Source: an uncultured Aquimarina sp. (GTDB lineage Bacteria; Bacteroidota; Bacteroidia; Flavobacteriales; Flavobacteriaceae). Taken from it: DNA of 64,000 nucleotides. Of the stretch, positions 36,031 through 44,981 are shown in pieces. Position 1 is the stretch's first letter, and every line of letters starts with the position of its first letter. Made by a program: the position numbers and the translations under genes. The DNA is taken from contig CANLEM010000003.1 in NCBI GenBank assembly GCA_947489685.1, forward strand, positions 1 through 64,000, written 5' to 3'. The notes under the pieces are model-generated. The model was given only the letters and a program-made list of their open reading frames with translations, did no database searches and was not told where the DNA came from.

Positions 36031-36174
36031 TTGTTGAATTCGAAATTTTATGGATGTAATGTTACGATATTAATAAAATCTATGCAACGTCTGGATTGAG
36101 TTTAACTACATAAAATTGAATAAAAATGATAGTACTGAAATTGAAAAAATAGTGTTTTAGATGATTTATATGTA

Positions 36175-36219
36175 TTTTATCGATTAAATACGCTTTTTAT
36201 CGATAAAACATGTTTTATC
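36175..36219. repeat. Palindrome pair, unit 1
   Basis: TTTTATCGATTAAA (36175-36188) and TTTTATCGATAAAA (36195-36208) start 20 bp apart. The second overlaps an exact 18-bp palindrome GATAAAACATGTTTTATC (36202-36219). The spacing and sequence recur at 36441-36475, so this looks like a duplicated binding-site pair. It could be the operator of the following RNA-like unit or of the divergent nhaC. Confidence 0.55.
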
Positions 36220-36229
36220 TATAAGGTGT

Positions 36230-36415
36230 TTTACAATGAAAACTCCTAAGTGTACTATTTTTGAAGTGTAAAAGAAGAAAAGTAAGAGAAAAAGAAAAAT
36301 TAGAATTGTTTGTTTGATTGTTTTTAGACTTTTTTTGTCCCTAGGAAAAGATAATTCCCCCAGAGTTATTGGCCCCAAAACCTAATAAAGCCTCTTCCCC
36401 CAAGAGGCTTTTTTT
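36230..36415 (+). ncRNA. Candidate small RNA 1 with C-rich loops and terminator
   Basis: No coding frame is convincing. The 3' part has three C-runs (ATTCCCCCAG, GGCCCCAA and the loop of the final hairpin). It ends in a perfect 10-bp stem AAAGCCTCTT/AAGAGGCTTT (36387-36411) with a T-run, an orphan terminator with no gene before it on this strand. The 5' end is a guess. A very similar unit follows at 36480-36649. Confidence 0.4.
36387..36415 (+). terminator. Terminator 1 of the duplicated unit
   Basis: Stem AAAGCCTCTT/AAGAGGCTTT with a CCCCC loop and a T-run. No protein gene ends upstream on this strand within 1.9 kb. Confidence 0.75.
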
Positions 36416-36440
36416 GATTCAAAACAATAACTTTTGTGTT

Positions 36441-36475
36441 TTTTATCGATAATATTTGCTTTTTAACGATTAAAA
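36441..36475. repeat. Palindrome pair, unit 2
   Basis: TTTTATCGATAATA (36441-36454) and TTTTAACGATTAAAA (36461-36475) repeat the 20-bp spacing and most bases of unit 1, with a shared GCTTTTT in between. A TTG at 36434-36436 and TATTTG at 36453-36458 could form a promoter here. Confidence 0.55.
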
Positions 36476-36479
36476 ACGT

Positions 36480-36649
36480 ATATTCGATTTCGATATTGTA
36501 AGATACGTTAGAAACAGTATAATTTTACTCAAAAGAAGTAAACAGCATAAAAAAAATAAAAATTTTGATTAGCCCCGTTGAACTAAATTAAATTTACCCT
36601 AAATTATTTTTACCCTACGAAAGCCTCGAACCCCAAGAGGCTTTTTTTT
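36480..36649 (+). ncRNA. Candidate small RNA 2 with C-rich loops and terminator
   Basis: Same plan as candidate 1: after the palindrome pair, an AT-rich segment, then C-runs (TAGCCCCG, two copies of TACCCTA) and a terminator stem AAAGCCTC/GAGGCTTT (36620-36644) with a loop that includes CCCC. No open frame of note. The end is well defined; the start is a guess. Confidence 0.4.
36620..36649 (+). terminator. Terminator 2 of the duplicated unit
   Basis: Stem AAAGCCTC/GAGGCTTT followed by eight T's, near-identical in its 3' half (CCCCAAGAGGCTTTTTTT) to terminator 1. Confidence 0.75.
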
Positions 36650-36714
36650 GTTTATTTTATTTTTAATTATGGATGTTTCACTTTTTATACAGAAATTAGT
36701 GAAAAAATAAAATA

Positions 36715-37347
36715 ATGCAAAACAGCGTATATAGAGGAGTTGAATTGTTTCTTTTTTTTGTTTTATTACCATTGAGTTTTTTATGGAGTTATCCTATACT
36801 AATTAAAATGATATTAACCCTCGGCGGTTTCTTGTACATTTTGATTTTATTAAAAAGAAGTGGGTTATTAAAATTTAGATTTCCGAAGAAAGAATACTGG
36901 AAACCTTTTTGGAGAGAAACACTTGTAAAACTGGCTATAGTAATTTTGATTACGGGATTGTATGTCTTTTTGATAGCTCCCGATAAGTTATTTGCAGTAT
37001 TGATTAAAAAGCCGCAATTGTGGTTTATGATATTATTTATTTATACATTTTTATCTGTTTGGCCCCAGGAGATAATTTATAGAACCTTTTTTTATGAACG
37101 TTATGAAAGCTTAATTACAAATAAGTGGCTATTTATTTTTCTTAATGCGATATTATTTTCATTAGCACATATTTTTTTAAGAAGCTTTTTGGTACAATTG
37201 TTAACCTTTTTAGGAGGTTTGTTATTTGCATATACGTATCAAAAAACAAAATCAACAACATTGGTTTCGGTAGAACATGCCATATATGGTAATTGGTTGT
37301 TTACAGTTGGAATGGGTGAAATGTTGGCTTTTCCTGGGGTGGATTAA
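36715..37347 (+). CDS. CPBP family intramembrane protease homologue
   Basis: 210 residues, about six helices. The three conserved motifs of the CPBP/Abi family are present: [15 protein letters not shown] (motif 1), FSLAHIF (motif 2) and SVEHAIYGN (motif 3). In motif 1 the usual Glu-Glu pair is Gln-Glu, so one of the two glutamates is missing; this Gln form seems common in flavobacterial members. The family includes glutamic intramembrane endopeptidases; the target is unknown. It is convergent with rdgB and overlaps it by 4 bp. Confidence 0.82.
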   Translation: MQNSVYRGVELFLFFVLLPLSFLWSYPILIKMILTLGGFLYILILLKRSGLLKFRFPKKEYWKPFWRETLVKLAIVILITGLYVFLIAPDKLFAVLIKKPQLWFMILFIYTFLSVWPQEIIYRTFFYERYESLITNKWLFIFLNAILFSLAHIFLRSFLVQLLTFLGGLLFAYTYQKTKSTTLVSVEHAIYGNWLFTVGMGEMLAFPGVD

Positions 37348-37916
37348 CGATTAAGAAATTGAATTAATTGTTGTACTGCTTTTCCGCGATGTCCAATTTT
37401 ATTTTTTTCTAAAAGTGGTAATTCAGCAAAGGTTTCTGAGTAGCCTTTGGGTAAAAAGATGGGATCATATCCAAAACCACCTTCACCTCTTTTTTCATGT
37501 GTGATCGTTCCTTCGCAAATACCTGTAAAAAGTTCCTGTTTCCCATTCAGTTCCAGAGAAATTACTGTTTTAAACTGAGCTTTACGATTTTCTGTCCCTT
37601 TTAGCCCTTCTAAAAGTTTATGCATATTGGCATCGGCATTTTTATCATCCCCAGCATATCTAGCTGAGTATACCCCCGGAGCACCATTTAATGCATTTAC
37701 CTCAAGACCTGTATCATCTGCAAAACAATCCAAACCATAGTGCTCCTTTATATATTGGGTCTTTTGCTTGGCATTGCCTTCAATCGTTGCTGAAGTTTCA
37801 GGAATATCTTCGGTACAACCAATATCGGTTAAGCTAACTAATTCAATTTGAGGAGGCACCAAAGCTTGTACTTCTCTTAATTTATTTAAATTATTGGTAG
37901 CAAATACTAGTTTCAT
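37344..37916 (-). CDS. rdgB: XTP/dITP diphosphatase (RdgB/HAM1)
   Basis: 190 residues, full-length. Family motifs: [15 protein letters not shown] at the N-terminus, [25 protein letters not shown] (the catalytic acidic region), and [11 protein letters not shown] with FAEL and HRGKA at the end. It hydrolyses non-canonical purine nucleotides (ITP, XTP) to monophosphates and so protects DNA. It shares direction and close spacing with the HAD phosphatase and DUF2520 genes. Confidence 0.95.
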   Translation of the reverse strand: MKLVFATNNLNKLREVQALVPPQIELVSLTDIGCTEDIPETSATIEGNAKQKTQYIKEHYGLDCFADDTGLEVNALNGAPGVYSARYAGDDKNADANMHKLLEGLKGTENRKAQFKTVISLELNGKQELFTGICEGTITHEKRGEGGFGYDPIFLPKGYSETFAELPLLEKNKIGHRGKAVQQLIQFLNR

Positions 37917-37933
37917 CTCTTCAAAAATATTTA

Positions 37934-38458
37934 TTATGCTTCGGCATCAAAATCCGAAATCCATTTTCCCTGCACTTTTAAAACTTGCTCAATAACATCT
38001 CTAACGCAACCTTTTCCACCTTTTTTAAAAGAAACATATTTCGAAACTTCTTTAACTTCTGCAACAGCATCTTGAGGGCAAGTAGGCAGTCCAACCATTT
38101 CCATTACCGGTAAATCGGGTATATCATCACCCATATATAGTACATTTTCTACTTTGATATCGTAGATGTCCATGTACTCATCAAGTTGTTCTACTTTGTG
38201 ATGTGCCCCCAGATATATATCTGTGATTCCCAGATTACTTAGACGTTTACGAACACCTTCGTTTTTTCCTCCAGAGATAATACATACGTTATACCCTTGT
38301 TGAACAGCTGTCTTAAGAGCATACCCATCTTTTATATTCATTGTTCTTAATAGCGATCCATCGGTATGTATGAGAACGGTACCATCGGTAAGTACACCAT
38401 CGACATCAAAAATAAATGTAGTGATATGCTGTAAGTATTCTTTATAACTTTTTTCCAT
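37934..38458 (-). CDS. KdsC-like HAD phosphatase (Kdo-8-phosphate phosphatase type)
   Basis: 174 residues of the small capless HAD group. Motif [15 protein letters not shown] (nucleophile Asp), motif [12 protein letters not shown], a Lys region, and motif [17 protein letters not shown]. The KdsC/YrbI type removes phosphate from Kdo 8-phosphate in LPS synthesis and acts as a tetramer. Its 5' end overlaps the DUF2520 gene by 17 bp. The presence of a KdnA-like gene 5 kb away fits Kdo-type sugar metabolism. Confidence 0.87.
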   Translation of the reverse strand: MEKSYKEYLQHITTFIFDVDGVLTDGTVLIHTDGSLLRTMNIKDGYALKTAVQQGYNVCIISGGKNEGVRKRLSNLGITDIYLGAHHKVEQLDEYMDIYDIKVENVLYMGDDIPDLPVMEMVGLPTCPQDAVAEVKEVSKYVSFKKGGKGCVRDVIEQVLKVQGKWISDFDAEA

Positions 38459-39206
38459 ATTTAGATTGTATAAACCTTGTTAGGGTTTCGTATATTTTTT
38501 TGTGTGTAGTATCTGTTAATATATTTTTATGTCGTTTAATAGTTTCTGTATCATTTCTGATAGCAGGACCAGTCTGAACCTTTTCTGGTGTGATTTTTTG
38601 AATTTTTTGAGCAGTTTCTTGAATCAAAGGATGTAAAATTTCAAAAGGAACCCCATGTTTATCGCAAATATCATTACCTATAGTAAACATATAATTCGTG
38701 AAATTATTTACAAATACCGCAGATACATGTAATACATTTCTTTGTTCAGACGAAATTTCATACACCTTAGGGGATAAAAATGAGGCAAGTTTTTTTAATA
38801 GTAGCGTATCATCTTTTTCTTGTGCCTCTATGCAAAATGGTATTTTCGTAAAATCTACAAGTGTATTTTTACTGAAGGTTTGTAAGGGGTAAAATACTCC
38901 TTTTCGGTTTGTGTTTTTTATTGTGTTCATAGGTACGCTACCCGAAGTATGTACTACTAATCTATCACTAAACGGTAGATTAACCGATACATCTTCTATA
39001 GCATCATCACTAATTGCCAATATATAAACGTCCGCTATGACTAGAGCACTTAAATCTTTAATTATGTTATCATTGTTTTGATCAGGATGTAATGAAACCC
39101 CTTTACGGTTATAGCACTGCACTATATCAACTAGTTTTTGAGTACTTAAAGCGGTATACAAATGTTGAGCTACATTTCCTGAACCAAGAATTACGACTTT
39201 AATCAT
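38442..39206 (-). CDS. Rossmann-like/DUF2520 domain protein
   Basis: 254 residues. The N-terminal NAD(P)-binding part starts VVILGSGNVAQHLYTAL and contains VVHTSGSVP; the C-terminal helical DUF2520 domain has HVSAVFVNNFTNYMFTIG and GPAIRNDTETIKRH. It resembles a ProC/6-phosphogluconate dehydrogenase-like fold, but its reaction is unknown. It overlaps the KdsC-like gene by 17 bp, so the two are coupled. Confidence 0.87.
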   Translation of the reverse strand: MIKVVILGSGNVAQHLYTALSTQKLVDIVQCYNRKGVSLHPDQNNDNIIKDLSALVIADVYILAISDDAIEDVSVNLPFSDRLVVHTSGSVPMNTIKNTNRKGVFYPLQTFSKNTLVDFTKIPFCIEAQEKDDTLLLKKLASFLSPKVYEISSEQRNVLHVSAVFVNNFTNYMFTIGNDICDKHGVPFEILHPLIQETAQKIQKITPEKVQTGPAIRNDTETIKRHKNILTDTTHKKIYETLTRFIQSKYGKKL

Positions 39207-39558
39207 TCGGCAAAAATAAGGAAGTTACCGTAAAAAGCAGAACATTACATTTGTTCTTTTATTTAGAAAATTTTCCTAGTATTTATGTATATGCACCAGA
39301 TGCTTTGGTTATGTTTAATTTTATACGGGCAAATGATATATAGACTGCCGAGAATTATTTAACCTCTTTAGGATATCCTCCAAAAGGAGATAAAAATGAA
39401 GATACACCAAAGAAAACATGCTTTTGCGAACTAGAAATTGATCATACAAGCTATACATAACAGATACTTCTGTTAAAACCTACAAATCAAAAGTTGAGAA
39501 TGATATGATTTCCTGTTAAAAACACTAAATTTGCCGAGCTAAAAAAATAAAGATTATT
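39207..39558. other. Intergenic region with a possible decayed coding fragment and a -7 box
   Basis: In one plus-strand frame 39270-39465 reads IYVYAPDALVMFNFIRAND, a TAG at 39336-39338, then TAENYLTSLGYPPKGDK and PKKTCFCELEIDH to a stop, which looks like decayed protein rather than random sequence. No start is convincing. A TAAATTTG -7 element lies at 39526-39533, before ccsBA. Nothing else is visible. Confidence 0.35.
39526..39533 (+). promoter_or_regulatory. -7 promoter element of ccsBA
   Basis: TAAATTTG fits TAnnTTTG, 26 bp before the ATG at 39559. Confidence 0.5.
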
Positions 39559-42500
39559 ATGCAAGATAAGCTAGCAAGCATTTTGTTTTCTACACGATTA
39601 ATGGCAGTTTTATTTATTGTATTTGCAGCATCTATGGGAGTGGGAACTTTCTTAGAAGACGCATATGGTACTACTGCGGCTAGAATTTGGATATATAACG
39701 CCTGGTGGTTCGAAGCAATAATGGTCTTTTTTGCAATTAATTTTAGCGGAAATATTGTGCGATATCGATTGTATAAAAGAGATAAGTGGGCAACACTACT
39801 ATTGCATTTATCTTTTATTTTAATAATTATAGGGGCATTTGTTACCAGGTATATTAGCTATGAAGGAGTAATGCCAATACGCGAGGGAGAAACTACTTCA
39901 TCTTTTCTTTCTGAAAAAACGTATTTAACCGTTTTTTTGGATGGAGAAATTGATGGAGAACCTCGCCGTCGTATTATTTCAGAAGATCTTGAGTTAGCCG
40001 AAGCGGCAGACAATACTTTTGATATTCAAACAGATTATAATAAACAAGACGTTACCATTGAATATAAACAGTTTATTCAAGGGGCCGAAATGGGATTAGT
40101 AGAATCAAATGATGGTACATTATATCTCAAAATAGTTGAAGCAGGTGATGGGGATCGTCATGATCATTTCTTGGAAGAAGGAGAAGTTTCAAATATTCAT
40201 AATGTATTGATAGCATTCAATAAAACAACAAAAGGAGCTATTAATATTACTTATAAAGATGATGAATATTTTATAGAGTCTCCATTCGAGGGATCTTACA
40301 TGAGGATGGCAGATCAAAAACAAGGATTAGTTTTTAAGGATAGTGTACAGCCATTAATGTTGAGATCGTTGTATCAAACAGCAGGAATGCAATTCGTAAT
40401 TCCTGACCCGGCAATAAAAGGGCAATATGATATAGTTCCTATCGAAGTTAAAGGAAAAGGACAACAAGATGCGCTAATCTTAAATGTTACAACCAAAGGT
40501 GAAACTAAGGAAGTCAAATTGCTTGGGGGTAAAGGGTACAGTAATGATATGACCAAAATATCTTCAGGAGGTTTGGATATGTATTTTCAATATGGATCAA
40601 AACAGTTAGAATTACCTTTTTCTCTTAAGTTAAATGACTTTATTGCCGAAAAATATCCGGGTACTCAGAATGTGTATAAATCATTTATGAGTAAAGTAGA
40701 TGTTGTAGAAAAAGATGATTCGCGCCCGTATGATATTTATATGAATCATGTTCTGGACCATAAGGGATATAGATTTTTTCAAGCTTCATTTGATCCGGAT
40801 GAAAAAGGAACCGTACTATCGGTAAATCATGATCGATGGGGTACTTGGATTACCTACGCAGGGTATATGTTGTTGTATTTGGGGTTAATGTTAATTCTTT
40901 TTACCAAAGGGTCACGTTTTAAAGATTTGGAGAAGATGTTGGATAAGGTTAAAAATAAAAAGAAAGAACTTGTTACTATTGCTTTATTGGCATTCTCAAC
41001 ATTATCTTTTGGCCAAAATACTCCTCCGGGTCACACGGATCATTTACAAACATTACCTACAAAAGCACAATTGGATTCTGTTATTAAGGCAAATATAGTA
41101 TCCAAGGAACATGCGGCAAATTTTGGTAGTATTGTTATTCAGGATGAACGAGGGCGAATGAAGCCGGTAAATACTTTTTCGTCAGAATTATTACGTAAGC
41201 TTAGTAAAAGAGACACGTATGAAGGACTAAATGCGGATCAAGTATTTGTTTCTATGGTAGAAAACCCATTTATATGGTATAGTGTTCCGATTATTGAAAT
41301 CCAAAGAGAAAATGATAGTATCCGTAAAATTTTAGGAGTTCCTAAAACCGAAAGACGAGTATCACTTATAGATTTAGTAGAACCTGATGGTACGTACAAA
41401 TTAACACCGTATCTAGAACGAGCAAGTAGTACAAATACACCAAGTAGTTTTGAGAAAGATTTCCTTAAGACGCATGAAAAGTTTTATTTGCTTAATCAGG
41501 CACTGGGAGGTGGGATTCTCAGGATTTTTCCAGTTCGAGGTGATGAGGGTAACAAATGGGTATCGGTACCCGAATTAAATGAATATAAATTTACGGGAAT
41601 GGACTCTGTATACTCAAGACAGATTATCCCTATTTATAGACAATCACTACAAGAGGCAAGAAAATCTGGTGATTATAGTAAACCCGATCAATATGTAGAA
41701 AGCATTAAAAGTTTTCAGAAAAAATTTGGAAGCGAAGTTTTACCATCAGATAAAAAGATAAAGGCAGAAATAGCTTTAAACAAATACGATATTTTCAGAA
41801 CATTATATGGATACTATATGATGGTGGGACTATTCTTAATGATATTCGTAATATTCAGAATATTTAAAGAATCTAAGGTAATTAGAGCATTGATTAATGG
41901 AACCATTGGTCTGGTGATACTGCTTTTTATGTTACACACTGCCGGATTGATTATTCGTTGGTATGTATCGGGGCATGCACCATGGAGTGATGCCTACGAA
42001 TCTATGATATATGTCGCATGGATGACATTGGCGATTGGATTAGCTTTTGGAAAAAGAAGTAATTTAACCATTGCAGCCACAACCTTTGTTGCGGCAATCA
42101 TATTATTTTTTGCACATCAAAACTGGACAGACCCGGCAATTGCAAATTTGCAACCTGTGTTGGACTCGTATTGGGTATTAATCCACGTGTCAATTATAGT
42201 AGGTAGTTATGGGCCATTTTTTGTGGGAGCTATTTTGGGTATACTGGCATTGCTGCTTACCATTCTTACTACAAGTTCGAATAAGAAAAGAATGGATCTT
42301 AATATAAAAGAGATTACAATTATTAACGAAATGGCTCTTACCATTGGATTAGTAATGCTAACTATTGGTAATTTCCTTGGTGGAATGTGGGCTAATGAGA
42401 GTTGGGGGCGCTATTGGGGATGGGACCCTAAAGAAACGTGGGCTCTGGTAAGTATCATGGTATATGCCTTTGTGATTCATATGCGATTAGTACCTGGGTT

Positions 42501-42729
42501 GCGCAGTAGATGGTGGTTTAATTTAGCTTCTGTATTAGCAATATATAGTGTTTTGATGACCTATTTTGGTGTAAATTTTTATTTAAAAGGTTTACACTCT
42601 TATGCTAGTGGAGATAAGGTAATTACACCAAACTCTGTGTACTATTCGGTTGCCTTTATTATTATTTTAGGTGCACTTTCTTATTGGCGAAATAAGGTGC
42701 ATTATAAAAAGAAGAAAACTGTTTCGTAG
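39559..42729 (+). CDS. ccsBA: Cytochrome c biogenesis protein CcsBA (ResB-CcsA fusion)
   Basis: 1056 residues. The N-terminal part is a ResB/CcsB-like domain with helices near 13-33, 51-68 and 75-97, a long extracytoplasmic region, and a helix at ~425-450. A second extracytoplasmic part (~480-750) follows, then the CcsA domain with about seven helices and the haem-handling WWD motif WGRYWGWDPKETWA (~949). Conserved His residues flank it (LHTAGLIIRWYVSGH, LIHVSIIVG, FVIHMRL). It delivers haem across the membrane and attaches it to apocytochrome c. The single-chain fusion is usual in Bacteroidota. Confidence 0.92.
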   Translation: MQDKLASILFSTRLMAVLFIVFAASMGVGTFLEDAYGTTAARIWIYNAWWFEAIMVFFAINFSGNIVRYRLYKRDKWATLLLHLSFILIIIGAFVTRYISYEGVMPIREGETTSSFLSEKTYLTVFLDGEIDGEPRRRIISEDLELAEAADNTFDIQTDYNKQDVTIEYKQFIQGAEMGLVESNDGTLYLKIVEAGDGDRHDHFLEEGEVSNIHNVLIAFNKTTKGAINITYKDDEYFIESPFEGSYMRMADQKQGLVFKDSVQPLMLRSLYQTAGMQFVIPDPAIKGQYDIVPIEVKGKGQQDALILNVTTKGETKEVKLLGGKGYSNDMTKISSGGLDMYFQYGSKQLELPFSLKLNDFIAEKYPGTQNVYKSFMSKVDVVEKDDSRPYDIYMNHVLDHKGYRFFQASFDPDEKGTVLSVNHDRWGTWITYAGYMLLYLGLMLILFTKGSRFKDLEKMLDKVKNKKKELVTIALLAFSTLSFGQNTPPGHTDHLQTLPTKAQLDSVIKANIVSKEHAANFGSIVIQDERGRMKPVNTFSSELLRKLSKRDTYEGLNADQVFVSMVENPFIWYSVPIIEIQRENDSIRKILGVPKTERRVSLIDLVEPDGTYKLTPYLERASSTNTPSSFEKDFLKTHEKFYLLNQALGGGILRIFPVRGDEGNKWVSVPELNEYKFTGMDSVYSRQIIPIYRQSLQEARKSGDYSKPDQYVESIKSFQKKFGSEVLPSDKKIKAEIALNKYDIFRTLYGYYMMVGLFLMIFVIFRIFKESKVIRALINGTIGLVILLFMLHTAGLIIRWYVSGHAPWSDAYESMIYVAWMTLAIGLAFGKRSNLTIAATTFVAAIILFFAHQNWTDPAIANLQPVLDSYWVLIHVSIIVGSYGPFFVGAILGILALLLTILTTSSNKKRMDLNIKEITIINEMALTIGLVMLTIGNFLGGMWANESWGRYWGWDPKETWALVSIMVYAFVIHMRLVPGLRSRWWFNLASVLAIYSVLMTYFGVNFYLKGLHSYASGDKVITPNSVYYSVAFIIILGALSYWRNKVHYKKKKTVS

Positions 42730-42753
42730 ACGACACTTTTTAAATATAAATAT

Positions 42754-42782
42754 GAAAGCCTTACGTATGTAGGGCTTTTTTG
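42754..42782 (+). terminator. Terminator of ccsBA
   Basis: A ten-pair stem from AAAGCCTTAC and GTAGGGCTTT (one G-U pair) with a 4-nt loop and T-run. Confidence 0.8.
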
Positions 42783-42822
42783 GTATTTATAAGTGTTTTT
42801 TAGGTAATTAAATCAAACAAAA

Positions 42823-42848
42823 AAGCCATACTAATACTAGTATGGCTT
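42823..42848 (-). terminator. Terminator of the tRNA-Ser-Pro-Arg cluster
   Basis: 11-bp perfect arms AAGCCATACTA/TAGTATGGCTT with a 4-nt loop; read leftwards it ends in a T-run just past tRNA-Arg. Confidence 0.75.
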
Positions 42849-42852
42849 GATG

Positions 42853-42926
42853 TGAGCCCGATAGGATTCGAACCTATGACCGCCTCCTTAGAAGGGAGGT
42901 GCTCTATCCAGCTGAGCTACGAGCCC
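42853..42926 (-). tRNA. tRNA-Arg (anticodon UCU)
   Basis: The reverse complement folds with acceptor GGGCTCG/CGGGCTC, anticodon arm CCTCC-CTTCTAA-GGAGG (UCU) and T-arm ATAGGTTCGAATCCTAT; discriminator A, CCA not encoded. Last of three co-oriented tRNA genes. Confidence 0.95.
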
Positions 42927-42941
42927 GTAACTCTATAATTG

Positions 42942-43016
42942 TCGGGGTGGCAGGATTCGAACCTGCGACCTCCGCGTCCCAAACGCGGCGCGATAACCGG
43001 GCTACGCTACACCCCG
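42942..43016 (-). tRNA. tRNA-Pro (anticodon UGG)
   Basis: The reverse complement folds with acceptor CGGGGTG/CACCCCG, anticodon arm CCGCG-TTTGGGA-CGCGG (UGG) and T-arm GCAGGTTCGAATCCTGC; discriminator A, no CCA. Confidence 0.95.
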
Positions 43017-43028
43017 AAAACAAAAATG

Positions 43029-43112
43029 CGGAGAGACCGGGATTCGAACCCGGGCAACACTTGCGCGTTGACAGATTAGCAATCTGCTCCATTACCACTC
43101 TGGCACCTCTCC
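43029..43112 (-). tRNA. tRNA-Ser (anticodon GCU)
   Basis: The reverse complement is a class II tRNA: acceptor GGAGAGG/TCTCTCC, anticodon arm CAGAT-TGCTAAT-CTG (GCU), long variable arm and T-arm CCGGGTTCGAATCCCGG; discriminator G, no CCA. Confidence 0.94.
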
Positions 43113-43309
43113 TTAAAATTTTGTTATGAACTACGCATTAGTGTTTCAAATGCGGATGCAAATGTAGCTTTTATGTCCCTACAATGCAACATTTTTTTTG
43201 CATAATTTTCTATTTGATTTCAAGTGTTTTTTAAAAACTTGAAAATCAGTTTTTTCGAAACTTTTTATTTGGCCCAAACTTTGTATTACAGGTCAAAGAA
43301 ACCTTTTCA

Positions 43310-43317
43310 TATATTTG
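43310..43317 (+). promoter_or_regulatory. -7 promoter element
   Basis: TATATTTG fits TAnnTTTG, 26 bp before the ATG at 43344. A TTTG at 43280-43283 could be the -33 box, though the 26-bp spacing is long. Confidence 0.5.
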
Positions 43318-43343
43318 TATTCTATTGACCTATTTAATCTGTT

Positions 43344-44966
43344 ATGAGTAGTTGTAAAAATATTTCAAAATTGAAGATATCCTATATTCTTCTTTTTACT
43401 TTTTTAGTTAATGGCTTCCTTTATGCCCAAAAACCTGTTCTTCTAGAAGATTTTACCTTTAAAACAGGAGAGAAGTATAAACGTATTAAAAACTTAAATA
43501 CGTATTATGTTGCTAATGGGGATCGACTAGTTTCGATTAAGAAAGGAAGAAATACAATGACCATACAGCGTTTTGATCTAAATGACCTTAAAGAGGATAT
43601 TAAAAAACGCCAGGTAATAGAAGATAAAGGCGATTTCCAGACGGTTATGAAATTAAATGGTAAAGCGGTGGTGTTTTATACAAAAAGTAACCGAGCCTAT
43701 GGTCAAAAAGTTTCATTAAGCGGTATTGTTGCCGAGAAACCCATACAACTGGTAAATGATAAGGAAACCGTAGCAAAGGATTTTGGTTTTAAAAGTACCT
43801 ATGGTTACGATGCTGGAGGTAGAATAAATCAGTTCGTTTTTAAGAAATCACCAGACGAAAGTAAGTTGTTGGTTTTATTTCGAATTAAAACCGGTGATAA
43901 TAAACCAGATAAAGTTGGAATTAGCGTTTTTAGTGATGGTTTAAATTTATTATGGAGAAGAAAAGTAAAGATGCTGCATCCTTCAGATCTTATGCAAGGT
44001 GAAGATTTTGCTATTGATAATCAAGGTAATTTCTATATGACCGCTTCATTTTTTGATGAAGTCGACGATGAAAAAGATAAAATAACCACCTCGTACCGCA
44101 CAGAAGTATACAAGATTAATGAAAATAGTGGACCCTTAGTAGCGCATAAATTGGATATACCAGGAAGTTCAATAACAGATGCGGTTATAGAATTTGATAA
44201 GGGCGGAAAAGTAAAAGTTTCTGGTTTTTATGCTAAGGATATAGATAAAACAGAAATATCAGGAATTTTTTCGGCATCATTAGCAAATGATGGGATGGTT
44301 GCTTCAATGATAAAAAGCGATATACCAAATGATATTCTTCAAAATTTTGCTTTGCAAAGAGAAGCTCGAATTAATGAAGGTACTCAAAAAGATGACGATA
44401 AAAAAGATCTTGAAAACCTAAGAGTAAATGATGTAATGTTTAATAGTGATGGTAGCACCACTGTATTTGGAGAACAACGTTATGTAGAGTCTTTTACAAC
44501 TTCGAGCTCATCGGGCTCACGAACAACTTATAGGTATTATTATAGAGATATTTTTGCGTTCAAATTGTCTTCAGACAACAAAATGGTGTGGATGCATAAA
44601 TTACCTAAAAATCAATTAGGAACGGTAAGTAAAAGAAGTATGTCTTATCTTAATTTTGAGAACGGAGGTAAACACTATCTGTTTTATATAGATGATTTTA
44701 CAAATTTAAAACGTTCTTTTGAAGAGTCGCCTACTCGTTATTTTGATGGTAAAAAGGAGTTTATTTATCTTACCTCTTATGTTATAGACGATGCTACGGG
44801 TGAGGTTTCTAAAGAAGCAATTTTAACAGGTAGTGATATTAGAAACTCGAGATTGGATGTATTAGAATTAACCAAAGCTGCTACATTACCTAATAAAGAT
44901 GTTATTTTAGAGGCGTACGATGGGAAAAAGAACAATCTGCTACTTAAAATCTCGTTAGCTAATTAA
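43344..44966 (+). CDS. Secreted protein of unknown function, 540 aa
   Basis: Not recognised. A signal peptide (about residues 10-29, ending NGFLYAQ) precedes a beta-rich body without Cys clusters or catalytic motifs. It includes short repeats of the type KVGISVFSDGLNLLWRRKV, VMFNSDGSTTVFGEQRYVES and IFAFKLSSDNKMVWMHKLP, which look like blades of a propeller. A serine-rich stretch TTSSSSGSRTTYRYYYR sits near residue 390. It could be a periplasmic or outer-membrane scaffold. A small secreted protein gene follows 15 bp on, so the two are probably an operon. Confidence 0.7.
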   Translation: MSSCKNISKLKISYILLFTFLVNGFLYAQKPVLLEDFTFKTGEKYKRIKNLNTYYVANGDRLVSIKKGRNTMTIQRFDLNDLKEDIKKRQVIEDKGDFQTVMKLNGKAVVFYTKSNRAYGQKVSLSGIVAEKPIQLVNDKETVAKDFGFKSTYGYDAGGRINQFVFKKSPDESKLLVLFRIKTGDNKPDKVGISVFSDGLNLLWRRKVKMLHPSDLMQGEDFAIDNQGNFYMTASFFDEVDDEKDKITTSYRTEVYKINENSGPLVAHKLDIPGSSITDAVIEFDKGGKVKVSGFYAKDIDKTEISGIFSASLANDGMVASMIKSDIPNDILQNFALQREARINEGTQKDDDKKDLENLRVNDVMFNSDGSTTVFGEQRYVESFTTSSSSGSRTTYRYYYRDIFAFKLSSDNKMVWMHKLPKNQLGTVSKRSMSYLNFENGGKHYLFYIDDFTNLKRSFEESPTRYFDGKKEFIYLTSYVIDDATGEVSKEAILTGSDIRNSRLDVLELTKAATLPNKDVILEAYDGKKNNLLLKISLAN

Positions 44967-44981
44967 ATAAACGCCTCTTGC

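Noticed and set aside
36184..36378. A 64-codon minus-strand frame in the region before nhaC
   Set aside because: It covers the palindromes and poly-T stretches, has low complexity and no family resemblance.
42899..43129. A 76-codon plus-strand frame across the tRNA cluster (contains VAGFEPATSASQT)
   Set aside because: It is the antisense reading of tRNA-Pro and tRNA-Ser, a well-known artefact of automatic annotation; the minus-strand frame 42904-43098 is the same kind.
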